From contig NZ_JABBPN010000011.1 in the NCBI RefSeq assembly GCF_012933385.1, forward strand, positions 1 to 64,000: a DNA stretch of 64,000 nt, given 5' to 3'. Under the pieces are notes generated by a model. The model did not search any database and was not told the DNA's origin. It saw only the letters and a list, made by a program, of their open reading frames with translations. The position numbers were made by a program, and so were the translations under genes. Of this stretch, positions 1-8,151 are shown piece after piece (within the stretch, counting starts at the first letter, position 1; each line of letters opens with the position of its first letter). The stretch is from Paenibacillus lemnae (GTDB lineage: Bacteria > Bacillota > Bacilli > Paenibacillales > Paenibacillaceae).

Positions 1-1
1 C

Positions 2-1114
2 ACGGCCGGGGGTTCCCCCACCGCGGCCCTGGGCCGGTGGGGGCTCAGCGCAGCGCAGGGCGCCGCCGCCGGCGCTGCGCTGCGGTTTCTGGCGGAGCCG
101 GCCGTGCCAGGCTCCGCGGCCGCCCGCTTCCTGATCTGGGCGGTGACGGGTGCCGGGAAGACCGAAATGATCTTCCCGCTGCTGCAGTCCGTCCTGGAAG
201 CCCGCGGGCGGGTGCTGGTGGCGGCACCTCGAAGGGATGTGGTGCTGGAGCTTGCACCACGGCTCGCCGCCGCCTTCCCGGATCAGTCGGTCATCACGCT
301 GTACGGAGGCAGCCCGGACCGCTGGAAGCGGGGCGGGATTACGCTGGCGACCACACATCAGCTGCTGCGATTCAGGCATGCTTTTGATCTGGTCGTGATT
401 GACGAGATTGATGCTTTTCCTTATCATAACGACCCCATGCTGGATTTTGCGGCAAAAGGGGCATGCAAGCCGGGCGGCAAGTACATCTACTTGTCTGCCA
501 CACCGCCGGACAAGCTGCAGCGGGAAGCGGCCTCCGGCCGATTGCGTCATGCCAAAGTCCCGGCGAGGTTTCACGGACATCCGCTGCCCGTACCATCTGG
601 TCTTCGAGTACCATCGGTTCAGCAGTGTCTTGCTCAAGGTCAACTTCCGGCATCCTTGATTCGGAGGCTGCAGAGGTCTCTTGCCAGAGGAGCACAGGTC
701 TTTCTGTTTGTGTCCCGCATTCGGCATATTGAGCCATTCGTCCAGCTGTTGTCTGCCTCTCTGCCCCGGGATATTGTGATCCAAGGGACATCTTCTGTGG
801 ATGCGGACAGAGCGAATAAAGTCATGTCCTTTCGTGAGCGGGATATTCGTCTGCTCGTCACGACCACCATCCTGGAACGGGGTGTGACCGTACCCATGAG
901 CGATGTGTTTATCCTGGATGCAGACAGCGAGATGTTTGACGAGGCTGCTTTGATTCAGATGGCTGGCCGGGCTGGCCGCTCGAAGGACGACCCCGCTGGA
1001 AGTGTTGTTTTCGGGAGTCCGCACTGGACGCGTTCGCAGCGCCTGGCCATACGCCAGATTAAGCAGATGAACCGCATTGCCCAGAAAGGCGGCTATTTAC
1101 GGAGTTCTTTCTGA
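2..1114 (+). CDS. comFA: ComFA-like DNA helicase of competence, 5' end outside window
   Basis: ATP-dependent DNA translocase that helps pull single-stranded transforming DNA through the membrane. The frame is open to the left edge, so the N-terminal zinc-finger region is missing; 370 residues are visible. Walker A is seen as AVTGAGKTEM, the DEAH-type box as VIDEIDAF, the SAT motif as YLSATPP, and the C-terminal helicase motif VI as QMAGRAGRS. The reading frame starts well before an internal GTG at 104, which should not be taken as the start. It is followed 24 bp later by comFC, the usual comF order; no comFB lies between them. The family call is firm; the true start cannot be seen. Confidence 0.93.
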   Translation, partial: TAGGSPTAALGRWGLSAAQGAAAGAALRFLAEPAVPGSAAARFLIWAVTGAGKTEMIFPLLQSVLEARGRVLVAAPRRDVVLELAPRLAAAFPDQSVITLYGGSPDRWKRGGITLATTHQLLRFRHAFDLVVIDEIDAFPYHNDPMLDFAAKGACKPGGKYIYLSATPPDKLQREAASGRLRHAKVPARFHGHPLPVPSGLRVPSVQQCLAQGQLPASLIRRLQRSLARGAQVFLFVSRIRHIEPFVQLLSASLPRDIVIQGTSSVDADRANKVMSFRERDIRLLVTTTILERGVTVPMSDVFILDADSEMFDEAALIQMAGRAGRSKDDPAGSVVFGSPHWTRSQRLAIRQIKQMNRIAQKGGYLRSSF

Positions 1115-1138
1115 GTACACTGGATATATATATTTTTC

Positions 1139-2041
1139 ATGAAAGGCAGTGATTGTGAGACCATGATAACCACAGCGCTTAACCATCTCTTGGAGAAGAT
1201 CCATCACCTGCTCGCACCAACAGGCAAAGCGTGTATCACCTGTACCCGTAAAACCATATTGCTGCCCTCGCATTATGGAATATGCAGTGCCTGCTACAAG
1301 AGTATTCCCTGGATCCTTAAACCTCGATGTTTGCGATGCGGCAGATCAATAGGCTGCCCGGATTGCAGCCGCCGTGATGTGGAGCCGTTTTATTTTACAA
1401 TGAACCGAAGTGCGGTATATTACAATTCTTTAATGAAAGAATGGCTGTCCCAGTACAAGTATAGGGGCGACGAAAGATACGAAGGGTTAATATCCGGTAT
1501 GCTGCAGCAAGCCTATGATTCTCTTGTGCAGGAGATCACGTCCAGGGGCTGGTATATGAAAGAGAAGCTGGCTCAAAGGCATACAGTGGCGAAGACCCCC
1601 TTTCAGCAAGGCAGAGAACCGCAGCACATGTGGAAACCGGATGTCATTACATTCGTTCCTGTTAGTGAACAGAGGTTGGTAGAACGCGGGTTTAACCAGG
1701 CCAGAGCCATAGCGTCCAAGGTTGGGGCATCCCGGGATGTACCGGTAAGAGACTTGTTGAAGAGAAATTACGATTCGGAAAAACAAAGCTATAAAACCAG
1801 AGCGCAGCGTCTTGCCAGCATGCACGATCTATTTGGTGTCAAAGTTCAGGAGTTTCAGTCATGGCTCAATCATACATATACCACTTTAGGAGAGTCCGCC
1901 AGGCCGATATCCATTCTGTTGATCGATGATATATATACGACAGGCAGTACATTGAATGCATGCAGCCGGGTTTTGCAAAAAGCTGCAACAGCTGCATGTG
2001 TTCAGGTAGACGTATACGGTCTGACCTGGGCGAGATCCTAG
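1139..2041 (+). CDS. comFC: ComFC-like phosphoribosyltransferase-fold competence protein
   Basis: Member of the ComF family, needed for DNA uptake and thought to work with ComFA. The N-terminus has paired cysteines forming a zinc-ribbon-like region (CITC, CSAC, CLRCG, CPDC, residues about 35-83). The C-terminus has a PRPP-binding loop in LLIDDIYTTGST near residue 262. Length (300) is somewhat above the usual 230-240 because of an insertion around residues 130-175. No clear ribosome site precedes ATG 1139; ATG 1163 in the same frame is an alternative start. It lies between comFA and yvyF as in Bacillus, but without comFB. Confidence 0.9.
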   Translation: MKGSDCETMITTALNHLLEKIHHLLAPTGKACITCTRKTILLPSHYGICSACYKSIPWILKPRCLRCGRSIGCPDCSRRDVEPFYFTMNRSAVYYNSLMKEWLSQYKYRGDERYEGLISGMLQQAYDSLVQEITSRGWYMKEKLAQRHTVAKTPFQQGREPQHMWKPDVITFVPVSEQRLVERGFNQARAIASKVGASRDVPVRDLLKRNYDSEKQSYKTRAQRLASMHDLFGVKVQEFQSWLNHTYTTLGESARPISILLIDDIYTTGSTLNACSRVLQKAATAACVQVDVYGLTWARS

Positions 2042-2139
2042 TATCAATGATAAGTACATAATTTACTAGAACAGAGCTTAATGGTAATATGAGGATGAAT
2101 GAAACAGTTCACTTCAAAGTTAGTTTACGGGAGGCTGCT

Positions 2140-2544
2140 ATGAACGTTGGAAATTGTCCTCGCTGCGGTAAATTGTATGCATTAAACCTGAGAGACATGT
2201 GTATTAACTGTCAAAAAGAGATTGAGCAGGAGTATGAGCGTTGTGTAGAATATCTTCGGAAGGAACGCGGAGCGACCATTCATGAAGTATCGGAAGCCAC
2301 GGGAGTTTCCATCCAGCAGATTACACGGTTTGTACGTGAGGGGCGTATATCCACGGTAGAGGCTCCCAATATGAATTATCCTTGTGAAGTGTGCGGGATT
2401 CTGATCCGGGAGAGCAATATGTGTGAATCTTGCAGATCCCGCCTAACGAAGGAGATCAGACAGGTCGTGACGGATTCGACAAGCACTGACAAGCAAGAAC
2501 GCAGTGGAGATGGAGCTTATAGGGCTTTAGACAAGTTCCGGTAA
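2140..2544 (+). CDS. yvyF: YvyF-like flagellar operon zinc-ribbon protein
   Basis: Small protein of the TIGR03826/YvyF family, found at the head of the flgM-flgN-flgK operon in Bacilli; its exact role is unknown. The 134-residue product has two zinc-binding cysteine clusters (CPRCG/CINC at the N-terminus, CEVCG/CESC near residue 95) separated by a helix-turn-helix-like stretch (ATIHEVSEATGVSIQQITRF) resembling a MerR/excisionase fold. ATG 2140 is chosen over the longer frame from 2089 because GGGAGG sits 5 bases upstream. A hairpin follows the stop. Confidence 0.85.
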   Translation: MNVGNCPRCGKLYALNLRDMCINCQKEIEQEYERCVEYLRKERGATIHEVSEATGVSIQQITRFVREGRISTVEAPNMNYPCEVCGILIRESNMCESCRSRLTKEIRQVVTDSTSTDKQERSGDGAYRALDKFR

Positions 2545-2569
2545 TGTGAAATCCATACCATAGTACTAT

Positions 2570-2596
2570 TAAGAATGATTCAACCCCGGCCGATAA
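2570..2596 (+). promoter_or_regulatory. Candidate SigD promoter of the flgM operon
   Basis: TAAG at 2570-2573, a 15-base spacer, then GCCGATAA at 2589-2596. This is close to the SigD consensus TAAA-N15-GCCGATAT. flgM of B. subtilis is known to have a SigD promoter. The -10 element lies inside the left arm of the hairpin at 2589-2617. Confidence 0.6.
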
Positions 2597-2630
2597 TCTT
2601 AGTATAAGGTTATCGGCTGATTTATTTTAT
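2589..2630 (+). terminator. Terminator-like hairpin between yvyF and flgM
   Basis: GCCGATAA (2589-2596) pairs with TTATCGGC (2610-2617), and the pairing extends inward to about 13 bp with a 3-base loop. A T-rich stretch runs to 2630. Probably ends the comF-yvyF transcript, at least partly. Confidence 0.6.
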
Positions 2631-2655
2631 AGTAATGAATAGGAGGGTGAGTGCA

Positions 2656-2940
2656 TTGAAGATTAATGAGAGTGGACGAGTAACAGGCGTTCAGCACTAT
2701 CAGAGAAACGTGGAATCTCATCGCCAGGAAGATGCCAAGAAGACCCGGCGCAAGGATGAGGTATCCATATCCACCGAAGCGATGGAGATGCTGCAGGCGC
2801 AGGAGAAGACTCAGGACACAGATCGTGCCCAAAGAATTCAGGATCTTAAATCCCAAGTTGCTGCCGGAACCTATACGGTGGACGCAGAGAAATTAGCAGA
2901 GAGACTGCTTCCGCACTTCAAGCAGTTTACTGAGAAATAG
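2656..2940 (+). CDS. flgM: Anti-sigma factor FlgM (anti-SigD), TTG start
   Basis: Binds and holds sigma factor SigD (FliA) until the hook-basal body is finished, so it times late flagellar gene expression. The product is 94 residues, typical for FlgM, starting LKINESGRV and ending with the conserved sigma-binding helix KLAERLLPHFKQF. The upstream in-frame ATG 2635 lies before the ribosome site TAGGAGGGTG (2640-2648); the TTG at 2656 has correct spacing and matches where family members begin, so TTG is preferred. It heads flgM-flgN-flgK-flgL. Confidence 0.9.
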   Translation: MKINESGRVTGVQHYQRNVESHRQEDAKKTRRKDEVSISTEAMEMLQAQEKTQDTDRAQRIQDLKSQVAAGTYTVDAEKLAERLLPHFKQFTEK

Positions 2941-2951
2941 GCGGGCTGAAC

Positions 2952-3452
2952 ATGGCAGTAGACCAATTGATTAAAGTCTTAGAGCAGCTAAACACCGTAT
3001 ATAGTAACATGCTGACACTTGCAGACAGTAAAACGAACGCCATTAAAGAGAACCAGGTTGATACCGTAGTACAGATTATGAATCAGGAATCCAAATCCGT
3101 TAAACTCGTCGAGCAGTTGGAGCATAAACGTGCAGAAGTTACGCAATTGTTCCTTCATTCTAGAGGGATTAAGTCACAGCTTGAACTAAATGTAACTGAA
3201 CTGTCAAAGCTGGTATTCGATCTGGAGGAAAGAGAGAGGCTTTTGAACATTCAATCTACATTGTCTGGTACCCTGTTGAGGTTAAAGGAGAAGAACGACC
3301 TGAACCAGCAGTTAATCAAACAATCCCTTGATTTTATCGACCTCTCATTAGATTTACTGACAGGAAAACCGTCTCAGGATATCACCTATCAGCATCCGGG
3401 TGAGCGCAGCAGTAATACAGGTCGTACAGGGCTTTTTGATACACGCGCATAA
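2952..3452 (+). CDS. flgN: Flagellar export chaperone FlgN
   Basis: Chaperone for the hook-associated proteins FlgK and FlgL. The 166-residue protein is almost all helical with long heptad-like runs (residues about 1-120), as expected for FlgN/YvyG, and a disordered polar tail. It begins 11 bp after flgM and ends 15 bp before flgK. Sequence conservation in this family is low, so the call rests mainly on fold character and position. Confidence 0.85.
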   Translation: MAVDQLIKVLEQLNTVYSNMLTLADSKTNAIKENQVDTVVQIMNQESKSVKLVEQLEHKRAEVTQLFLHSRGIKSQLELNVTELSKLVFDLEERERLLNIQSTLSGTLLRLKEKNDLNQQLIKQSLDFIDLSLDLLTGKPSQDITYQHPGERSSNTGRTGLFDTRA

Positions 3453-3467
3453 ACAGGGGGAATTTAG

Positions 3468-5063
3468 ATGCGATCAACTTTTCATTCCATAGAGACGGCC
3501 AAACGAAGCCTGTTCACACAAACAGCTGCGCTCGGAACGACCGGACATAATATAGCGAACGCGAACACAGAGGGGTATTCTCGGCAGACGGTCAAGATGA
3601 CCGCCGCCCGTCCTTTAGAACCTTACGGATTGACGAAGTCGACAGCACCGGGACAGATGGGGACTGGTGTTGAGTTCACATCCATTGAACGAATCCGTGA
3701 AATGTTCTTAGATGATCAATTCCGGGGAGAGAATAGTTCGTTTGGCAGCTGGAATATTCAGGCGGATACCCTGGATAAGCTGCAGGCTATCTTTACAGAG
3801 CCGTCCGATACGGGGATAAGAACGGTCATGGACAAGTTCTTTACTTCATGGTCCGACCTAAGTAAAAATCCGGAAGATCCGACCGCACGCAAGATCGTGG
3901 TTCAGACCGCCCAATCATTTACGGATGCACTGAATCATATGAGTAAGCAGCTGGATAATCTGAATTCGGATCTGGGTAAGAACGTTGCTGTGAAGGGTAC
4001 CGAGATACAGACCTATCTGACATCTATTGCCGATCTCAACCGTTCAATCACAAGAATCGAAGGTATGGGTGATCATGCTAACGATCTTCGTGATCAACGG
4101 GATCTGCTTACAGACAAGTTGTCCAAAATCCTCAATATTACTGTCACTCAGGGAGATGCCGGATATAATATTTCGGTAGGGGGTCAGGCTCTGATCGAGG
4201 GCCCAGCTGTCTCAGTGACAGTGGATTCTGCATTTCTGGAGAATGCATTTGCTTCAGGAGACCTGAGCAGCGGTGAAGTACACGGAATGATTGTTTCCAA
4301 AGATCACATTGTCACCGATTACCAGCGGCAGCTCGATAATTTGGCGAATACGATTGTGAATGGAGACGTTCCTGTTAAACTTCCGGCGGGATCACGGGTG
4401 CCGGATGGCTCAGTGTTCGATACTGATGTTGAAGTATCTGTTAACGGCACATTGAGCACAGTAGTTGCAGGCCAACAGGTTCCTGCAGGAGCCGTTCTGG
4501 CAAAGGATGCTTCAGTTACAGTTAAAGGACTTAATGGTCTGCATCAATTGGGATATACCATGGATGGGACCGCAGGAAATGGACTCCCTTTTTTCGTGGC
4601 TTCGGATAACGGTGGGACGATCACGGCTGGTAACATCAGTCTGAATGGCGTCATTGCATCCGACCCCAGCAAGATTGCGACTTCCATGCGTACGCAAGGC
4701 AGTGGAGATGATGAGCAGGTGATTAAAGGTAATAATACACTTGCCTTGCTGATTGCAGGTTTGAATATAGCTCCGTTTACCGCTGCTGATGGAACCAAAG
4801 GTACAATCGCCTCTTTCTATAGTTCAACCGTAGGACAATTGGGTGTGCAGGCTCAGGAAGCGAATCGGCAGACCAATAATGCCCATGTGTTAGTCACACA
4901 GGTCGAAGGTCGGCGCCAATCGGTAAGCGGCGTGTCGCTCGATGAAGAGATGGCTAACATGATCAAGTTCCAGCATGCTTATAGTGCTGCTGCCCGGTTT
5001 ATGACCACATTTGATCAACTGCTGGATAAATTGATTAACTCGACCGGTACGGTCGGCCGTTAA
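3468..5063 (+). CDS. flgK: Hook-associated protein FlgK (HAP1)
   Basis: Forms the first junction ring between hook and filament. The N-terminus shows the flagellar rod/hook signature with ALGTTGHNIANANTEGYSRQ (residues about 18-37), and the C-terminus ends with the matching coiled segment around GVSLDEEMANMIKFQHAYSAAARFM. The 531-residue length is normal. GGGGG lies 8 bases before ATG 3468. It is followed 16 bp later by flgL with AGGAAGGAGG between them, so both are surely cotranscribed. Confidence 0.96.
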   Translation: MRSTFHSIETAKRSLFTQTAALGTTGHNIANANTEGYSRQTVKMTAARPLEPYGLTKSTAPGQMGTGVEFTSIERIREMFLDDQFRGENSSFGSWNIQADTLDKLQAIFTEPSDTGIRTVMDKFFTSWSDLSKNPEDPTARKIVVQTAQSFTDALNHMSKQLDNLNSDLGKNVAVKGTEIQTYLTSIADLNRSITRIEGMGDHANDLRDQRDLLTDKLSKILNITVTQGDAGYNISVGGQALIEGPAVSVTVDSAFLENAFASGDLSSGEVHGMIVSKDHIVTDYQRQLDNLANTIVNGDVPVKLPAGSRVPDGSVFDTDVEVSVNGTLSTVVAGQQVPAGAVLAKDASVTVKGLNGLHQLGYTMDGTAGNGLPFFVASDNGGTITAGNISLNGVIASDPSKIATSMRTQGSGDDEQVIKGNNTLALLIAGLNIAPFTAADGTKGTIASFYSSTVGQLGVQAQEANRQTNNAHVLVTQVEGRRQSVSGVSLDEEMANMIKFQHAYSAAARFMTTFDQLLDKLINSTGTVGR

Positions 5064-5079
5064 GGAAGGAGGTTAACCC

Positions 5080-6012
5080 ATGCTTAGAGTTACATCCAAT
5101 ATGATGAATTCCCAGCTGCTGCTGAACTTGAACCGTAATGCACGTTCCATGAATGAGACTCAGATTCAATTATCTACAGGACGCAAGCTGAACAAACCAT
5201 CTGATGATCCTGTAGGGATGACCTATTCGCTTCGTTATCGTTCGGAGTTAGCAGAGAATGAACAGTACATGAAGAATGTAGATAGTTCGATATCATGGCT
5301 GGATTTTAATGATACCGTACTCGGACAAGCAGGGAGTGTGGTGCAGCGTCTTCGCGAGTTAACGGTACAAGCATCGACAGGAAGCAACCCGCAGTCGGCT
5401 CTGGACAGCATTAACGAAGAGATTGCCCAGCTGAAAGAACAAGTGGTGGACATCGCCAACAGCAAGCTCAACGGGAAGTATATTTTTAACGGGCAGAAAT
5501 ATAACGAGAAACCTTACGAGTTTGAGGTTGGGTCGGACGGGACATACGATACTACAGCAGCTGCCTCGCGTCTCACAGACCCGGGGTCCATCGATTACAT
5601 TGTCGGAGAGAGTGTGAAGCTGAAGATCAATGTATCCGGCAACGAGGTGTTTGGCAGCAATGAACCTAAAGATGAGCATGATAATCTCTTCACGATTATT
5701 AATGCTTTATCTCAGGCCTTAAAAGATGGCAATACAGATGCTGTATCTGCTCAACTGGATCATATTGATACCCGCATGGAGAAGATATTGTCAGTACGCT
5801 CCGAGATTGGGGCAAAGACGAATCGGGTGGAGCTGATGCAGGGCCGCCTAAGTGATTTGGAGCTCAATCTGACCGATCTGCAGTCGAAGACGGAAGATGC
5901 CGATTACGAGAAGCTGATCATGACTTCCAAAATTCAGGAGAATATCTATAATGCTTCGCTCTCTGTAGGGGCCAAGATTATTTCGTCTTCCCTTGTTGAT
6001 TTTCTGAGATAG
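5080..6012 (+). CDS. flgL: Hook-associated protein FlgL (HAP3)
   Basis: Second hook-filament junction protein, flagellin-like in fold. N-terminal D0/D1 segment MLRVTSNMMNSQLLLNLNRN and QIQLSTGRKLNKPSDDP are typical, and the C-terminal helix ends with NIYNASLSVGAKIISSSLVDFLR-type residues. 310 residues, normal. It starts 16 bp after flgK and precedes the DUF6470 gene by 9 bp. Confidence 0.96.
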   Translation: MLRVTSNMMNSQLLLNLNRNARSMNETQIQLSTGRKLNKPSDDPVGMTYSLRYRSELAENEQYMKNVDSSISWLDFNDTVLGQAGSVVQRLRELTVQASTGSNPQSALDSINEEIAQLKEQVVDIANSKLNGKYIFNGQKYNEKPYEFEVGSDGTYDTTAAASRLTDPGSIDYIVGESVKLKINVSGNEVFGSNEPKDEHDNLFTIINALSQALKDGNTDAVSAQLDHIDTRMEKILSVRSEIGAKTNRVELMQGRLSDLELNLTDLQSKTEDADYEKLIMTSKIQENIYNASLSVGAKIISSSLVDFLR

Positions 6013-6021
6013 AGGGTGGGA

Positions 6022-6591
6022 ATGTTGGCTCAGCCTATACTGCAGATTCGTCAAACTCCGGGGAGGATTCATATTGACGCCGATCCCGGAACCTTCTCCA
6101 TCCGTCAGCCCAAAGCTGACATTTCCCAGCGTACGGAGCCTGCACAATGGAGTATACGCTACTTCCGTCCGGAAATGAGGATCGATCAGTCCAAAGCGTT
6201 TGCTGCCTATCATGGCGGCAATATGATCGATATGAACAGCATGATCTACTCTGGAATTGAGCAGATATTCCTCCAGGCTATTGCCAGACGAGTGGAGCAG
6301 GGGAACCGGATGGCTGAATTCTTCAAACCGGGGAATACCATTGCCGAAGTATATGGTAGTGATACCAAGGCGAATTCATTTCCGGAGTTTCGTGGACCCG
6401 CATCCATGGATAATGTAGATATTACGATCCAGACCCGGCCCCCGGAGATTTCCTTCCAGCCTGCCGAAGTGAATCTGCAAGTGGAGACGCATAGGCCGGA
6501 GATTCAATATACCCGCGGGAAGCTGGATATTTATATGAAGCAATATCCGGCTGTTCAATATACGCCGCCTGATCTGGATACTTATATGTAA
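6022..6591 (+). CDS. DUF6470 (YviE-like) flagellar-locus protein
   Basis: Conserved but uncharacterised protein located between flgL and fliW in many Bacilli. The 189-residue product is built from short repeated strands with a recurring P-E-I/V pattern (RPPEISFQP, RPEIQYTRG), suggesting a beta-rich fold; no signal peptide. ATG 6022 is chosen because AGAGGG lies 5 bases upstream; a GTG at 6016 and a TTG at 6025 are in the same frame. A hairpin with a weak T-run follows the stop. Confidence 0.8.
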   Translation: MLAQPILQIRQTPGRIHIDADPGTFSIRQPKADISQRTEPAQWSIRYFRPEMRIDQSKAFAAYHGGNMIDMNSMIYSGIEQIFLQAIARRVEQGNRMAEFFKPGNTIAEVYGSDTKANSFPEFRGPASMDNVDITIQTRPPEISFQPAEVNLQVETHRPEIQYTRGKLDIYMKQYPAVQYTPPDLDTYM

Positions 6592-6598
6592 TATTATT

Positions 6599-6650
6599 AA
6601 AGCTTTAGATGAGCTGTGGCACGCCGTCTAAAGCTTTTATGCTATTTTAG
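6599..6650 (+). terminator. Hairpin after the flgM-yviE operon
   Basis: Perfect 11-bp stem AAAGCTTTAGA (6599-6609) / TCTAAAGCTTT (6627-6637) with a 17-base loop, then a broken T-rich stretch. Probably a Rho-independent terminator of moderate strength. Confidence 0.65.
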
Positions 6651-6686
6651 TCTGTAATATAGGTTTAATAAGGAGTGATACACGAT

Positions 6687-7127
6687 ATGATGATTCAAAC
6701 AATGGCATGGGGATCTTTAGAGGTAGATGAGTCGCAGAAATATCAGTTTAATAAGGGAATGCCGGGATTTGAACAGGAAACGGAATTTGTGCTAATCCCA
6801 TTCGCAGATGAACCTTTTTCTTACTTGCAGTCTCTGAAAAATAAAGACCTTGCGTTTTTGCTGGCAGATCCGTTCCAGTTCTATCCGAATTACGAATTTG
6901 AGCTGCCGGAAGAAGAGGCGAATGAGCTTCAGATTGATGGCAATGTGGTTATTCGCTGTGTGCTTACCCTCAAAGATCAGGTGGAGCAATCCAGTATCAA
7001 TCTCCTTGCTCCCCTGGTAATGAATCCAGATCAACACATGGGTAAGCAGATTGTACTGCACAAGTCTCCTTACCAGACACGTCATCCGCTTTGGTCGCAA
7101 TCTATAGATGTAGAGGGGAGTGAGTGA
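6687..7127 (+). CDS. fliW: Flagellar assembly factor FliW
   Basis: Binds flagellin and the translational repressor CsrA by turns: when flagellin is exported, freed FliW captures CsrA and lets hag be translated. The 146-residue product carries the family pattern [18 protein letters not shown] near residue 20 and a C-terminal [10 protein letters not shown] motif. ATG 6687 has AAGGAGTGAT 8 bases upstream; a longer frame from GTG 6675 would start inside that ribosome site. The stop codon lies 1 bp before the csrA start, so the two are translationally linked, as in B. subtilis. Confidence 0.95.
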   Translation: MMIQTMAWGSLEVDESQKYQFNKGMPGFEQETEFVLIPFADEPFSYLQSLKNKDLAFLLADPFQFYPNYEFELPEEEANELQIDGNVVIRCVLTLKDQVEQSSINLLAPLVMNPDQHMGKQIVLHKSPYQTRHPLWSQSIDVEGSE

Positions 7128-7128
7128 A

Positions 7129-7359
7129 ATGCTTGTACTTTCCCGCAAAAAAGGGGAGTCGATCGTGATTCAGGATCACATCGAAGTAACCATTCTAGGT
7201 ATAGATGGAGATAACGTCAAAGTCGGTATATCTGCACCATCTCATGTTGATATTTTTCGGCAGGAGGTATATGCAGCCATTCAGGAGGCAAACCGTGAAT
7301 CTGCAGCTTCAACGCCATCCAATCTGAATGCGCTGATAGAGCGGCTTCGAGGGAAGTAG
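7129..7359 (+). CDS. csrA: Carbon storage regulator CsrA, repressor of flagellin translation
   Basis: RNA-binding protein that represses translation by binding GGA motifs in hairpin loops. The 76-residue product begins [14 protein letters not shown] and has the RNA-contacting [15 protein letters not shown] segment. ATG 7129 follows GAGGGGAGTGA. It is in the fliW-csrA pair directly upstream of hag, its expected target; a matching hairpin lies in the hag leader. Confidence 0.97.
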   Translation: MLVLSRKKGESIVIQDHIEVTILGIDGDNVKVGISAPSHVDIFRQEVYAAIQEANRESAASTPSNLNALIERLRGK

Positions 7360-7412
7360 TGTGTTCATGCTTAGAATATAGTTTTAGCTGGAACCAGGGG
7401 GATCGGGTCTGA

Positions 7413-7994
7413 ATGTTCAGAAGAATACTTTTTATGTTAGGTTTGCTGTTCATTATAGCTGTGCTTGGAGGATGCGAAGCCAAGGATAATGCAGAGTCAT
7501 TGCACAAGATGAAGATGCTTGTCGTGGCGTTCGGGCCGACCGAGGAAGAATTTCACGAAGTTATAGAGCAGGACATGGTGAAGGGCCTGAATCGCGATGT
7601 ATTCTTTATGGCGGAACGGTATTTGAAGTATTTCTTCAAGCCGACGGGTGATATTTTAAATGGTTCCGAAAGCGTGGCATATAATCTATCGTATTTATTT
7701 AACCTGCCGGTCAAGCTGTATAAGAATATCTCGTATGATTTTACACTGACAGAAGATGAGTTGAAAGGTTCCATGATGACACAGGCGATGAAGTGGATGT
7801 TGGTTGTATACGACGTGATAACGGCACTGGTTGGTTTGCTGCTAGCTCTAGTTATGCTGCCTATAGGTGCTTTGATTGGGTTAGTGGCCCATCCGATCGC
7901 TACATTCCTTGATCTGATACCTTCATTATGGGGATTAATTCAATCCATTTATGCTGCAGTTGCTCATTTTTTCACTTGGGAATCAAGAACCTGA
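7413..7994 (+). CDS. Putative membrane lipoprotein of unknown function between csrA and hag
   Basis: Not recognised. The 193-residue product has a short hydrophobic signal with a lipobox-like AVLGGC (cysteine at residue 21), a polar middle region (residues about 25-115), then a long hydrophobic stretch (about 125-185) that could form two membrane segments. A lipoprotein signal plus membrane helices is uncommon; the N-terminus may instead be an ordinary membrane helix. ATG 7413 has AGGGGGAT 11-12 bases upstream. It lies 53 bp after csrA and 157 bp before hag, the place where Bacillus has only an intergenic region. Confidence 0.6.
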   Translation: MFRRILFMLGLLFIIAVLGGCEAKDNAESLHKMKMLVVAFGPTEEEFHEVIEQDMVKGLNRDVFFMAERYLKYFFKPTGDILNGSESVAYNLSYLFNLPVKLYKNISYDFTLTEDELKGSMMTQAMKWMLVVYDVITALVGLLLALVMLPIGALIGLVAHPIATFLDLIPSLWGLIQSIYAAVAHFFTWESRT

Positions 7995-8025
7995 AAAAAT
8001 ATATGAAAAAATCCGCATCATCTAT

Positions 8026-8052
8026 TAAATGAATCCTCCCAATGGTCGATAT
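8026..8052 (+). promoter_or_regulatory. SigD promoter of flagellin gene hag
   Basis: TAAA (8026-8029), 15-base spacer, GTCGATAT (8045-8052). This differs from the SigD consensus GCCGATAT by one base and has ideal spacing. It predicts a leader of about 95 nt before the hag start. Confidence 0.8.
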
Positions 8053-8064
8053 ATATATCAGACG

Positions 8065-8142
8065 CTGATCCGGCAGGGCGGCCGACCTTTAATGGTTCAG
8101 CGTTTACCACATGGACGTGGATATTAACTTATTTCAGGGAGG
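8065..8142 (+). promoter_or_regulatory. hag mRNA leader with CsrA-type binding sites
   Basis: The leader contains CCAC-ATGGAC-GTGG (8107-8120), which puts GGA in the hexaloop of a small hairpin as CsrA prefers. A second GGA is in the Shine-Dalgarno sequence CAGGGAGG (8135-8142). A larger imperfect inverted repeat, CGCTGATCC with GGTTCAGCG, lies upstream (about 8064-8103). Two-site CsrA repression of hag is established in B. subtilis; its operation here is inferred. Confidence 0.6.
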
Positions 8143-8151
8143 AAACACCTA

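Noticed and set aside
1903..1910. Perfect SigD-type GCCGATAT inside comFC
   Set aside because: No TAAA-like -35 at 14-16 bases upstream; it is part of the coding sequence for RPISILL.
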